Positions 49,332 to 57,676 of a DNA stretch of 64,000 bases are shown piece after piece; the stretch's first letter is position 1; every line of letters begins with the position of its first letter. The DNA comes from an uncultured Serinicoccus sp. (GTDB lineage: Bacteria; Actinomycetota; Actinomycetes; Actinomycetales; Dermatophilaceae), in contig NZ_CANKYH010000007.1 in the NCBI RefSeq assembly GCF_947487915.1, positions 186,001 to 250,000 of the forward strand, in the 5' to 3' direction. A program made the translations under genes and the position numbers. Under the pieces are notes generated by a model, which saw only the letters and a program-made list of their open reading frames with translations, made no database searches and was not told where the DNA came from.

Positions 49332-49792
49332 CGGGCCACCTCCAGGTCAAGGCTGATGCCGGTGCACCAGCCGACCCGCTCTCCCGTACCGGGACGCATC
49401 AGCTCGGTCAGGAAAGTGGTCCGGACGAGCCGCGACCCACGGCTGGTCCGGCGTTCTTCGATGCTCGCGACCGAGCTCACGGACACGAGCTGCTCGCCGT
49501 CCTCGACACCGAGCAGCTGCGTCCAGCTGCTCCCGCCGTCGATCTGTCGGTCGAGGGCCTTGGGGCGGGGAAGCCCCGCCTGCAGCGCGTGCACCAGGGG
49601 GTCGGGGCAGACGTCCTGGAGGGTCACACTGCGCCCCTGCGCGGGCCCGAGTACCAGGTCGACGGCGGCCTGCAGCAGCTCGGCCCGCCGGACATCCACC
49701 GGCAGCCGTCGCGGGCGGGTCAGCTCGCCGGCCCGAACGCCGTCGTGCTCGTCCAGAGCCTGCCAGGTCTCCGCATCCTCGACGAGGCTCAC
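49328..49792 (-). CDS. N-type hot-dog domain protein, first firm gene of module B operon
   Basis: Protein of 154 residues: LDRQIDGGSSWTQLLGVEDGEQLVSVSSVASIEERRTSRGSRLVRTTFLTELM follows the MaoC N-domain pattern, with no catalytic Asp-His pair. It probably pairs with the MaoC protein at 48019-48432 into an active hydratase. GTG at 49790-49792. Upstream are two LacI-type operators and the lacI-like gene on the same strand. A short reading frame (49789-49941) overlaps this start by four bases. Confidence 0.65.
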   Translation of the reverse strand: MSLVEDAETWQALDEHDGVRAGELTRPRRLPVDVRRAELLQAAVDLVLGPAQGRSVTLQDVCPDPLVHALQAGLPRPKALDRQIDGGSSWTQLLGVEDGEQLVSVSSVASIEERRTSRGSRLVRTTFLTELMRPGTGERVGWCTGISLDLEVAR

Positions 49793-49941
49793 GGGTGACC
49801 ACCGGCTCCTCGGTCGGCGGAAACGATTTCAGCGCCGACCCACGAAAGACGCCGCGGAGACGGGGAGTACTGCCCCTGCCATGGCGTCCGCACGGGCTCA
49901 GAGGACACCCGGGTCACAGCCGGATGAGAGACCTTCAGCAT
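49789..49941 (-). CDS. Possible 50-residue upstream gene or leader
   Basis: An ATG at 49939-49941 after AAAGAAG opens a frame of 50 codons (MLKVSHPAVTRVSSEPVRTP... ending AGGHP) whose TGA overlaps the GTG of the next gene, the same coupling used through the operon. Yet a LacI-type operator (49812-49840) lies inside it and the composition is not clearly protein-like. It could be a short leader or chance. Confidence 0.25.
   Translation of the reverse strand: MLKVSHPAVTRVSSEPVRTPWQGQYSPSPRRLSWVGAEIVSADRGAGGHP
49812..49840. promoter_or_regulatory. LacI-type operator with flanking inverted arms, proximal site
   Basis: The core, read on the minus strand at 49831-49818, is TGAAATCGTTTCCG, 12 of 14 positions of the LacI-type consensus. 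It is flanked by perfect 8-bp arms GGTCGGCG (49812-49819) and CGCCGACC (49833-49840). It lies 20-48 bases upstream of the first module B gene, so a bound repressor would block transcription or the start region. The arms could also form a hairpin in the RNA. Confidence 0.55.
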
Positions 49942-49953
49942 CGTTGCTTCTTT

Positions 49954-49967
49954 CGGAACCGTTTTCA
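49954..49967. promoter_or_regulatory. LacI-type operator, distal site
   Basis: Read on the minus strand, TGAAAACGGTTCCG, 12 of 14 positions of the LacI-type consensus and sharing TGAAA-CG-TTCCG with the proximal site 123-136 bases away. Two sites at this distance would suit repression by looping between the lacI-like gene and the operon. The binding protein is inferred to be the LacI homologue encoded at 50040-51059. Confidence 0.55.
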
Positions 49968-50039
49968 GGAAGTGACGCAACTGTAGGTGATCATCGGACG
50001 TGCGCACAAGGGTTCGGGCAGGATCGGGCTGAGCGGGTC

Positions 50040-51059
50040 TCAGTCAGCGTCGAACTGCCGGGAGGTGGACTCCCGCACCATGAGGCGGGTCGGCAGCACG
50101 ACGGTGTGGGCCATCCGTCGGCCGTCCTGGAGGCGGTCCAGCATCATGTCGGCCGCGCGTCTCGCCATGTCCGGGACGTGACGCCACACCGAGGTCAGCG
50201 ACGGCGACCACAGGGCGACCACAGGGTCGTCGTAGTAGGTCGCGACCGCGAGGTCCTCGCCGATCCGCACCCCCCGACGACGCAGCTGGGCGAGGGCACC
50301 GACGACCGCCGCGGTGTTGCCGTTCGCCAGCACGATCGCGGTGGGTGGCTCGGGATCGTCGAGGAGGCGAGCCACCCCCTCGCTGCCGTGCTCGTGCGAC
50401 CCCCGCCCGCTGATGAGGAAGTCGGGGCGGATCTCCAGCCCGTGCTCCCGGGCCACGTCCTGCATGCCGAGGATCCGTTCCCGGGTGGAGTACAGCGCCT
50501 CCGACCCGCTGATCATGGCCAGACGCCGATGCCCCTGGTCCACCAGGTGCTCGCTCAGCTGCTGCGCGCCGTACCGGTGGTCGCTCAGCACGGCGCTGAC
50601 GTCAATGTCGTCGACCTGCCGGTCGAAGAGCACGACGGGGACCGTCCACGAGCGCAGCTCGGTCGCGAGCAGAGGGTTCCGGTCGTCGGCGAAGGAGGCG
50701 ACCAGACCGTCCACGCGCCGTTGCTTGAGCACCATGAGGTTCTCCAGGTCGACCTCGCTCAGGCCGTTGGAGTTGGTGAGGATCACGTTGTACCCCGCCC
50801 GGCGCAACTCGCTCTCGAAGATGTCCATCATCTGGGCGTTGAAGGGGTTCAGCACGTCGTTGACCAGCATGCCGACGGTCTTGGTCTTGCCACGGCGCAG
50901 GCCGGCGGCGAGCAGGTCCGGCTGGTAGTTGACCTCCTCCACCGCCCGTAGCACCCGCTCGCGCAGCTCGGGGCTGACGTTGGGGTAGCCTCCGAGCACC
51001 CTGGTCACGGACGATGGCGACACCCCGGCACGGAGCGCAACGTCCCGGATGTTCGACAT
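50040..51059 (-). CDS. LacI-family transcriptional regulator (modules B and C)
   Basis: Protein of 339 residues. The N-terminal helix-turn-helix is IRDVALRAGVSPSSVTRVLGGYPNVSPELRERV, and the hinge LLAAGLRRGKTKTVG links to a periplasmic-binding-like effector domain (VGMLVNDVLNPFNAQMM, GHRRLAMISG). All family landmarks are present. It lies last in the tartrate-type operon (31 bases after the transporter) and just before the operators of the module B operon, so it probably controls both. ATG at 51057-51059. Confidence 0.9.
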   Translation of the reverse strand: MSNIRDVALRAGVSPSSVTRVLGGYPNVSPELRERVLRAVEEVNYQPDLLAAGLRRGKTKTVGMLVNDVLNPFNAQMMDIFESELRRAGYNVILTNSNGLSEVDLENLMVLKQRRVDGLVASFADDRNPLLATELRSWTVPVVLFDRQVDDIDVSAVLSDHRYGAQQLSEHLVDQGHRRLAMISGSEALYSTRERILGMQDVAREHGLEIRPDFLISGRGSHEHGSEGVARLLDDPEPPTAIVLANGNTAAVVGALAQLRRRGVRIGEDLAVATYYDDPVVALWSPSLTSVWRHVPDMARRAADMMLDRLQDGRRMAHTVVLPTRLMVRESTSRQFDAD

Positions 51060-51090
51060 CTGCTCCCCTTCTGCCGTCGGTGGGCGAAGA

Positions 51091-52377
51091 CTACAGGCTC
51101 ATCAACGCGCGGCAGAGCATCAACGTGGGCAGGGCCAGGACCAGGACGAGGAGCGCGTGCCCTGCGTTCGCGCGCGCCACCTCGAAGCCGTTCAGGCCGA
51201 ACCTCCCGGACAGGTACACGTTGAGCCCTGAGACCGGACCCACCGAGGCAGAGGCGCCCCAGGCGATCGTCGCCGTCAGCGCGAAGAGGGTGGGGTCCGG
51301 CTGCGTCGGAGCCACCAGGACCGCTGCCATCGCGATGCTGATGATGGGATGGATGCCGATGACGGAGAGCGCCGTCATGCCCAGGATGCACCCCCAGGCC
51401 ACCACCACCGTGAACTCCCCCACCGGTGCCCGCACCCCGAGCTCGCCCACCAGCATGAAGAGCCCCACCGAGAGGACACCGGCCGCGACGAACAGCGCCG
51501 CCTCGCCCCGCAGTCGCGGCAGCCCGTGGACCACGTGGCGCCCCAGGGCGCCGAGGAGACCGGCCCGCAGCGTCCATGCCCCCAGCACCACACTCACGAA
51601 CAACGCGGAGAGCAGGACGACGGTGGAGACCGGCAGACCAGGGACGAGAGCGTGTCCGACGACGACGCACAGGAGGAGCGAGACCGGCAGCAGCAACATG
51701 CCCGGGGTCACCTCGTACCCCCGGTAGTCGTGGGACCCGTCGGGGAAGCGACGCTGGAGGAGCAGGAGACTGAGCGCCAGCGCGGCGACGGCCAGGACAC
51801 CGCCGCAGAGCACGAGCGCCCGGGTGTCGGCCGCCGGGGCGTACGCGATCGCGGTCGCGGAGGAGGCCCAGAAGGGCGACCAGAAGGCAGCCACGGAGAA
51901 GGAGCGGGAGAGCAGCAGCCCGTCGAGCAGCGGCAGTCTCGTGCGTCCCCGCCCGAGGTGCCCACCGACGATGTCCACGGCGGCGAGGTTGATGACCGAA
52001 CCCAGGCCGTGCACCAGACCTGAGGTACGCCACAGCGCGACCCGTCCGGGGCGCCCCTCCTGTCCCTGGCCCCCCGGCTGACGCACGGTGACCAGCCGGG
52101 TGAACGACACCGCGGCGAGCATCCCCACCACGCCCTGGTTGAGCGAGGTCAGCTGACCCGGCGCAGGACGGGCGCCGAGCAGCATCGCCCAACCCAGGGC
52201 CACTGCCCCGACGGCGACGAGGACGAGAGCGACCCAGCGGGTCACGGGGCGCACGATGAACAGTGCGGCCACCAGGACCACGAGTGCTGCGACCCCGGCC
52301 ACCACCCCGGCTCCCGGGTAGAGATTCCCCAGGGGGACGGTCAGGATCACCAGGGCCAGGCCGAGGCCGACCACCAC
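51091..52377 (-). CDS. Predicted organic-acid transporter (ion-transporter superfamily)
   Basis: Protein of 428 residues with about eleven hydrophobic segments and no soluble domain. Its gene context and the motif SVIGIHPIISIAMAAVLVAP near the C-terminal part point to the ion transporter superfamily (citrate, gluconate and C4-dicarboxylate carriers), although I cannot place it in a named family. Placed between D-tartrate dehydratase and the LacI regulator, it is a likely importer of tartrate or a related hydroxy acid. GTG at 52375-52377 is only one of two adjacent GTG codons, so the exact start is uncertain. Confidence 0.6.
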   Translation of the reverse strand: MVVGLGLALVILTVPLGNLYPGAGVVAGVAALVVLVAALFIVRPVTRWVALVLVAVGAVALGWAMLLGARPAPGQLTSLNQGVVGMLAAVSFTRLVTVRQPGGQGQEGRPGRVALWRTSGLVHGLGSVINLAAVDIVGGHLGRGRTRLPLLDGLLLSRSFSVAAFWSPFWASSATAIAYAPAADTRALVLCGGVLAVAALALSLLLLQRRFPDGSHDYRGYEVTPGMLLLPVSLLLCVVVGHALVPGLPVSTVVLLSALFVSVVLGAWTLRAGLLGALGRHVVHGLPRLRGEAALFVAAGVLSVGLFMLVGELGVRAPVGEFTVVVAWGCILGMTALSVIGIHPIISIAMAAVLVAPTQPDPTLFALTATIAWGASASVGPVSGLNVYLSGRFGLNGFEVARANAGHALLVLVLALPTLMLCRALMSL

Positions 52378-52397
52378 CTCGGCAGGGGCCGACCTGG

Positions 52398-53570
52398 TCA
52401 GTCTTCGAGCCGGGCCAGTACCGGCGCCAGCGAGGCCTTCAGCTCGAGCCCGATGCCCGGTGCGTCCGGCAGCGTGATGTAGCCGTCGACCACCCGGTCA
52501 CCATCGGCGAAGCCGCCGAAGGGTTCGAAGATGCCCGGATAGGACTCCGATCCCCGCAGGCCGCAGCCCGCCGCGATCGCGAGGTTGAACTGATGCCCAC
52601 CGTGAGGGACGAACGCCTGCGGCGTCCAGCCCAGCTCGCCGAGGGCGGCCAGCGTGTGCTGGTACTCGGTGAAGCCGTAGCTGAGGGCGGAGTCCATCTG
52701 CAGCACGTCCTGCTCGGGACGCAGCCCACCGAACCGGGCCAGGTTGACGGCCTCCTGGCGCGACAGCAGGTTCTCCCCGGTGGCCAGCACGCCCGGGTAT
52801 GCCTCGGCCACGCTCTGATGACCGGCGTAGTCCAGGGGATCGACGGGCTCCTCGTACCAGTGCAGCGGCAGGTCACGCAGCGCCTCGGCGTAGTGCACCG
52901 CCGTCACGACGTCGAAACGCCCGTTGGCGTCGACCGCCAGGGTGCACCCCTCTGGCAGCACCTCCAGCACAGCCTCGATCCTGTGCAGGTCCTCCGTGAG
53001 CGGCGCCCCACCGATCTTCATCTTCACGGTGCGGTACCCCTGGTCCAGGTAGCCGAGCATCTCCTGCTGCAGCGCCTCGATCCCTCGGTCCGGGTAGTAG
53101 TAGCCACCGGCCGCGTAGACCCAGACCTTCTCCGCCGGCGCGCCCAGCCCGACCGGTGAGCGCTCGGCGATGAGCCGCTGGACGCTGAGGCCCGCAAGCT
53201 TGGCGGCCAGGTCCCAGGCGGCCATGTCGAGGATCCCGACGGCCACCGCCCGGTCCCCGTGTCCACCGGGCTTCTCGTCTCGCATCGAGGCGGCCCAGAT
53301 CCGCGCCGGGTCCAGGTGTCCCGTGGCAGGGTCCACGAGCGTCTCCTGGTCGGCCCCGAGCACCCGGGGAATGATGCGGTGGTCGAGGATCCCGGGCTGG
53401 GCGTAGCGGCCGTTGCTGTTGAAGCCATAGCCCACGACCGGCTTGCCGTCCCGTACCTCGTCGGTCACGATCGCCAGCACGCTCACGTCCATCGACGAGA
53501 AGTTGATGAACGCGTTGGCCATGTCGGCCTTGATGGGCTCGGTGACGTGCCGGATGTCGACGATGCGCAT
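52398..53570 (-). CDS. tarD: D-tartrate dehydratase (enolase superfamily, MR subgroup)
   Basis: Protein of 390 residues. It follows the sequence of Bradyrhizobium D-tartrate dehydratase as I recall it, including MRIVDIR at the start, VVGYGFNSNGRY, MRDEKPGGHG, VFVYAAGGYYYP-like VWVYAAGGYYYP and PHGGHQ. The catalytic set is in place, shifted by one residue from the reference: K185 (KMK), D214 (DANG), E240 (WYEE), E266 (GENL) and H323. The reaction is D-tartrate to oxaloacetate plus water. ATG at 53568-53570 two bases past the upstream stop; a transporter gene follows. Assignment of the precise tartrate isomer is from family knowledge. Confidence 0.8.
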   Translation of the reverse strand: MRIVDIRHVTEPIKADMANAFINFSSMDVSVLAIVTDEVRDGKPVVGYGFNSNGRYAQPGILDHRIIPRVLGADQETLVDPATGHLDPARIWAASMRDEKPGGHGDRAVAVGILDMAAWDLAAKLAGLSVQRLIAERSPVGLGAPAEKVWVYAAGGYYYPDRGIEALQQEMLGYLDQGYRTVKMKIGGAPLTEDLHRIEAVLEVLPEGCTLAVDANGRFDVVTAVHYAEALRDLPLHWYEEPVDPLDYAGHQSVAEAYPGVLATGENLLSRQEAVNLARFGGLRPEQDVLQMDSALSYGFTEYQHTLAALGELGWTPQAFVPHGGHQFNLAIAAGCGLRGSESYPGIFEPFGGFADGDRVVDGYITLPDAPGIGLELKASLAPVLARLED

Positions 53571-53572
53571 GG

Positions 53573-54508
53573 TCAGGCTCCCACCGGCTGTCCCAGCGGG
53601 ACTCCAGCCGAGGCGAGCGCGCTCCGGATCTCCTCGCGGGCGCCGTCCTCGAGCGGCATCAGCGGGGGGCGGACGGTCGCGTCGGCGATCAGCCCGCGGT
53701 CGACGAGGCCGAGCTTCATCGCCGTGGTGGATTCGATGTGCGACGCCCGGTGGTAGACCGCCTGGGTGATCGGCAGCATCCTGTCGTGGACAGCCTTGGC
53801 GCGGTCGTAGTCGTGCGCCTGCGCAGCGTGGAGCAGCTCCACCATGAGCTCGGGGATGAGGGCCGCGTACCCGACCAGCGCGCCGTCCGACTCCCACATC
53901 GTGTGCAACAGGAACTCGTCCTGGCAGGTCAGGATCTGGATGTCGGGGAACTCCCGGCGGATGACGGGCGTCTCGGTGTCCCACCGGATCATGTCCCGGG
54001 CGCCGTCCTTGATCGCGAAGACCGCGTCGTGGGCGCACAGCTCCAGCAACAGCTCCAGGGAGAAGGTGGCCTTGGTCGCGGCGGGGAAGTTGAACGCGAT
54101 GATCGGCAGGCCCGCCTGCGCGACCGCGTCGTAGCGATCCTGGACCGACCCGGCCTGGTAACCGAAGCGGAGGCTGGAGGGGGCTGGGAAGACGAGCAAC
54201 GAGTCCGCACCGGCATCCGCGGCACGCTGGGCTTCCTGGGCCACGACGCGGGTGCCGTCCCCGGTCACGCCCGCGACCAGGTGCAGATCGGGCACCTCGT
54301 CCCTCACCGTGCGGATGATCTCGACCCGCTCTGCCTCGGTCAGCGAGGTCCCCTCCCCCGCGTGCGCGTTGAGCACGACACCCGTGACTCCTGGGATCGT
54401 TTTCAGCCAACCGCAGTATGAGACCAGGCTCGCCATGTCGACCTCGCCGGCCTGGTCGAACGGAGTGACGATGGCCGGCGTCACGCCGCGAAGGTTGGGG
54501 ACCACCAT
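53573..54508 (-). CDS. Dihydrodipicolinate-synthase-family lyase
   Basis: Protein of 311 residues with the DHDPS/NAL TIM-barrel pattern: GVTPAIVTPFDQAGEVD at the N-terminus, the substrate loop NAHAGEGTSLTEAER and the Schiff-base lysine K167 in FAIKDGARD. The tyrosine normally seen in the YNVP motif is phenylalanine here (FNFP, residue 139), so the catalytic relay differs from DapA. In family members with acid-sugar roles the reaction is aldol cleavage or dehydration of a 2-oxo acid. First gene of the minus-strand module C operon, starting ATG 54506-54508. A LacI-like sequence lies within its early coding region at 54392-54405. Confidence 0.75.
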   Translation of the reverse strand: MVVPNLRGVTPAIVTPFDQAGEVDMASLVSYCGWLKTIPGVTGVVLNAHAGEGTSLTEAERVEIIRTVRDEVPDLHLVAGVTGDGTRVVAQEAQRAADAGADSLLVFPAPSSLRFGYQAGSVQDRYDAVAQAGLPIIAFNFPAATKATFSLELLLELCAHDAVFAIKDGARDMIRWDTETPVIRREFPDIQILTCQDEFLLHTMWESDGALVGYAALIPELMVELLHAAQAHDYDRAKAVHDRMLPITQAVYHRASHIESTTAMKLGLVDRGLIADATVRPPLMPLEDGAREEIRSALASAGVPLGQPVGA

Positions 54509-54705
54509 GATGAAGAACCTCTCGTCGTCTGGCGCCCTCATCCGAGTTCGCCGCGTAGGAACAGCATATTGAAGGGTATGGAGTCGCACCAGGGCTCAGC
54601 CGACGACGACCTCGCCGGACCCGGATCTCGCCTGTGCGACTGAGCCGCCGATGACGTCGACCGGTCGCTGAGGGGTCTGGCGCAGCTCCGTGGCAGACGA
54701 TACTC

Positions 54706-54719
54706 TGAAAACGATACGA
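54706..54719. promoter_or_regulatory. LacI-type operator candidate between divergent module C genes
   Basis: TGAAAACGATACGA matches 12 of 14 positions of the LacI-type consensus. It lies 16 bases upstream of the flavoprotein start, near a GATACT that could be its -10 element, and 198 bases from the divergent lyase start. Shares TGAAAACG with the distal module B operator. Confidence 0.5.
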
Positions 54720-54734
54720 ACACTAGGAGGCAAT

Positions 54735-56219
54735 ATGGACAGGGTCTGGGATGTCATCGTGGTCGGTGCCGGCGCTGCGGGGCTGGCCTGCTCGGTCGCG
54801 GCCGCGGAGGCCGGCGCCTCGGTGCTGCTCCTCGAGCGCGGCCGCTCCCTGGGCGGGACGACGATGTACTCGGTCGGGTCGATGACGGCCGCGGGGACGT
54901 CCTTGCAGCGGCGAGCGGGGATCGAGGATGACACCGAGCAGCTGATCGAGGACATGTGGGGCTACCCGGACGCCGGGCTGTCCGGCGACGCACCCGACCT
55001 GCGCCGCCTCTACGCCGAGGAGTCGGGTCCGACGCTGGAGTGGCTGGTCCGGCACGGGGTGCAGTTCACCCTGCCCAATATCGAGCCGCCGCACCGCGTG
55101 GCCCGGATGCACAACGTCATCCCGGGCTCCCGGAGCTACATCACCCGACTCGAGGAGGCCGCCCGTGCTGCAGGGGTGCACGTGGTGCTCTCCACCGAGG
55201 TGCGTGAGCTGGTGCTGGAGGACGGCGAGGTGCGCGGCGCAGTGGTCGCCGGCCCCGCGGGGACGTCCACGGTCCTGGCGCGCCGTGGGGTCGTGCTCGC
55301 CACCGGGGACTTCAGCGGCAACAGCGGCATGCGTCAGCAGCACCTGCCCGAGGCCGCGGCCGCCGCGCTCCCGATCAACCCCGAGGCGCTGGGGACCGGG
55401 CACCAGCTGGCGGCGCAGGCCGGGGGCGAGCTCGTCGCGATGGACCGCCTCTTCGGGCCGCAGCTGCGCTTCGGTCCGCCACCCCGCCGTGGGTGGCTGG
55501 ACCGGCTGCCGACCTGGCGCTGGCTGTGCGCGATCGAGGGCGCCGTCGTCCGTCGCGTCCCCGCCTCGGCTCTGCGTCCCGTGGTCAAGTCCCTCCTCGT
55601 GACGCACATGTCCCCGACGGACTCGCTGTTCCGATCCGGTGCGGTCCTGGTCGACCGCGACGGGGTGCGTTTCGGCCTGGAGGAGGACCCGGCCAGGGAG
55701 CTGTCGGCTCGTCCAGGCTCCACGGGCTACATCATCATGGACGAGTCGGTGGCCAAGACCTTCGACAGGGAACCGAACTTCATCTCCACGGCGCCCGGCA
55801 TCGCCTTCGCGTACTTCACCGACTACCGCCGGGGACGACCCGACCTGGTGACCACGTCCGACACCGTCGAGGACCTGGCCTCCCGCCTCGGCATGGGGAC
55901 GGACCAGCTCGTCTCCTCGGTCCGGTCGTCCGGCCTGCGCGGCCCCTTCGTCGCGATGGGACCGGTGCACAGCATGCTCACCGTGACCGAGGGCGCAGTA
56001 CGGGTCGACCAGTCCCTCGAGGTGCAACGACCGGACGGGCAGCCCGTGCGCGGACTGTTCGCGATCGGCGCCGTGGGCCAAGGGGGGATGCTGCTCAAGG
56101 GACACGGGCACCACATCGGCTGGGCGATGACCTCGGGTCGGGTGCTCGGTGTGCGCCTGGCGGCTCGGCCGCTGGACGGGCGGACGACGGGGAGCCTCAG
56201 CGAGGAGGAGGCCGCATGA
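54735..56219 (+). CDS. FAD-dependent oxidoreductase, fumarate reductase/ketosteroid dehydrogenase type
   Basis: Protein of 494 residues. VIVVGAGAAGLACSVAAAEAGASVLLLER is the FAD-binding motif; SLGGTTMYSVGSMTAAGT and the late IGAVGQGGMLLKGHGHHIGWAMTSGR complete the FAD_binding_2 family. Related enzymes reduce or desaturate acids (fumarate, urocanate) or steroids. In module C it would handle an unsaturated or oxidised acid. ATG at 54735-54737 after AGGAGG. Its stop overlaps the RraA-type start (ATGA). Confidence 0.8.
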   Translation: MDRVWDVIVVGAGAAGLACSVAAAEAGASVLLLERGRSLGGTTMYSVGSMTAAGTSLQRRAGIEDDTEQLIEDMWGYPDAGLSGDAPDLRRLYAEESGPTLEWLVRHGVQFTLPNIEPPHRVARMHNVIPGSRSYITRLEEAARAAGVHVVLSTEVRELVLEDGEVRGAVVAGPAGTSTVLARRGVVLATGDFSGNSGMRQQHLPEAAAAALPINPEALGTGHQLAAQAGGELVAMDRLFGPQLRFGPPPRRGWLDRLPTWRWLCAIEGAVVRRVPASALRPVVKSLLVTHMSPTDSLFRSGAVLVDRDGVRFGLEEDPARELSARPGSTGYIIMDESVAKTFDREPNFISTAPGIAFAYFTDYRRGRPDLVTTSDTVEDLASRLGMGTDQLVSSVRSSGLRGPFVAMGPVHSMLTVTEGAVRVDQSLEVQRPDGQPVRGLFAIGAVGQGGMLLKGHGHHIGWAMTSGRVLGVRLAARPLDGRTTGSLSEEEAA

Positions 56220-56905
56220 ACCGCGTGCTCACTGATGAGGAGCTGGGCTTCCTGAGGGGTGTGGACAGCCCCACGGTCGCCAACGCCATCGAGAGACTGT
56301 CGCTGCGGGACCGTACGCACGGCTTCATCGGCGGCCGCGTGCGTTGCACCTTCCCGGACCTGGGGGTGATGGCTGGCCGTGCCCTGACCGTCCGGGTCAG
56401 TGATGCTCCTGGCCCGCCGCCTCAGCGTGAGCAGTGGTGGCGTCTGTGGGAGGAGCTGGAGGGCATGCAGGGGCCGACGGTGCTCGTCTTCGCCGATGCC
56501 AGCGGCGCACCTCACCGCGTCGCCTATGCCGGCGAGGTGATGGTCCGCCTGGCTCGCCGTCTGGGGGCGGTGGGGATGGTCACCGACGGCGCCCTCCGGG
56601 ATCTCGACGAGGTGCACACCCTGGGTTTCCACTACTTCATGCGCTACCCCGTGGTCTCGCACGCCAACTTCGAGGTCGTGTCGGTCGGGGAACCGGTGGT
56701 CGTCGACGGCCAGCAGATCCGGACGGGCGACCTGCTGCACGGGGACGCCAACGGCATCGTCGTCGTCCCGTGGGAGGGCCTTGGCGGACTGCCCGAGCAG
56801 GTGGAGGCGGTCCGGAGCACCGAGGCCGCGGAGATGGCCTTCATCGAGAGCGAGGAGTTCACCCTGGACCGCCTCAAGGAGCGGCGCGGCTACGGCACCC
56901 GCTAG
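56216..56905 (+). CDS. RraA-family aldolase/oxaloacetate decarboxylase-like protein
   Basis: Protein of 229 residues with the RraA/HMG-aldolase fold: SPTVANAIERLSLR near the start, VFADASGAPHRVAYAGEVMVRLARRLGAVGMVTDGALRDLDEV (the G-x-x-x...TDG-xRD motif) and GDLLHGDANGIVVVPW. The arginine and aspartate that hold the divalent metal and the 2-oxo acid appear present. Related enzymes cleave 4-carboxy-4-hydroxy-2-oxoadipate or decarboxylate oxaloacetate, the product expected from D-tartrate dehydratase encoded opposite. ATG overlaps the flavoprotein stop. Confidence 0.75.
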   Translation: MNRVLTDEELGFLRGVDSPTVANAIERLSLRDRTHGFIGGRVRCTFPDLGVMAGRALTVRVSDAPGPPPQREQWWRLWEELEGMQGPTVLVFADASGAPHRVAYAGEVMVRLARRLGAVGMVTDGALRDLDEVHTLGFHYFMRYPVVSHANFEVVSVGEPVVVDGQQIRTGDLLHGDANGIVVVPWEGLGGLPEQVEAVRSTEAAEMAFIESEEFTLDRLKERRGYGTR

Positions 56906-56909
56906 GCCC

Positions 56910-56929
56910 TGTCCCCCTTGGCAGGGACA
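56910..56929. terminator. Weak hairpin terminator candidate
   Basis: TGTCCC at 56910-56915 pairs with GGGACA at 56924-56929 around an eight-base loop, five bases after the RraA-type stop and before the convergent polyketide-cyclase-like gene. Confidence 0.35.
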
Positions 56930-56976
56930 CCTCCACCTGCTCCTCGTCGGCCCGCTCCGCCGCAGGGCGTCGCTCG

Positions 56977-57627
56977 TCAGACAGGACGACCGTTCACCTC
57001 GGCCCGGTTACGGATGCCCCGCAGCATCCGCTCGGTCATGACGAAGCTGGCCACCGAGACGGTCTCGACCAGCGGCCGCGCCCAGCGGCTCAGGTAGCGG
57101 TATCGCTCCCGGACCACCAATCTGCTGCCGTCGGGGGACCGGGGGTGGAGGGTGAAGGACCAGGTGAAGTCGTAGGGCATCGAGGACGTGTCTCTGGTGG
57201 CCTCACCGGTGGCGGAGACCGCGCCGCGGACGACCATGGCCCGTGGCGGATCGATCACCGCGAGCCGCAGCGCGACGTCAGGGTGAAGCCGGAAGTCGTC
57301 GCCGACCTCCGGGTGCTGCCACTCCTCGACCACACGGGTGGCGCTCGCCATCCGGCAGCCGACGAGGTTCTCCAGCCAGTCGTAGGAGTAGAGACCCCCT
57401 CGTGCCTGCCCCATCTGCGCCAACCACGGCCATACCGCCTCGACCGGGGCGTCGATGCTGATCGCCCGGGTCGCCACCAGGTCGGGACGAGGCAGGAGGT
57501 CGTCCCCAGGCAGTGCGCGAGACACCTCGTCGGCAGTAGCGCCCCAGGTGAGGACGCGGGGTCGTATGACGAGGTGCAGCCCCGCCGCTCCCAGGACGGT
57601 CAACACTGCGCGCGCCAGCACCCGCAT
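56977..57627 (-). CDS. SRPBCC/polyketide cyclase-like membrane-anchored protein
   Basis: Protein of 216 residues: one N-terminal hydrophobic helix (about 4-20), then a START-like domain with [32 protein letters not shown] and a beta-strand-rich remainder. The SRPBCC fold forms a cavity for hydrophobic ligands. The function is unknown. ATG at 57625-57627. It is convergent with the RraA-type gene and lies in the same direction as, but apart from, the following module D genes. Confidence 0.65.
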   Translation of the reverse strand: MRVLARAVLTVLGAAGLHLVIRPRVLTWGATADEVSRALPGDDLLPRPDLVATRAISIDAPVEAVWPWLAQMGQARGGLYSYDWLENLVGCRMASATRVVEEWQHPEVGDDFRLHPDVALRLAVIDPPRAMVVRGAVSATGEATRDTSSMPYDFTWSFTLHPRSPDGSRLVVRERYRYLSRWARPLVETVSVASFVMTERMLRGIRNRAEVNGRPV

Positions 57628-57676
57628 ACTCCTAGCGTGGCACCGAGACGGGCCTGTGGGAACCACGTCGGGAAGG

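Noticed and set aside
49812-49840. Rho-independent terminator
   Set aside because: The arms pair well, but the sequence lies upstream of the operon start and holds a LacI-type core seen again at 49954; an operator explains it better.
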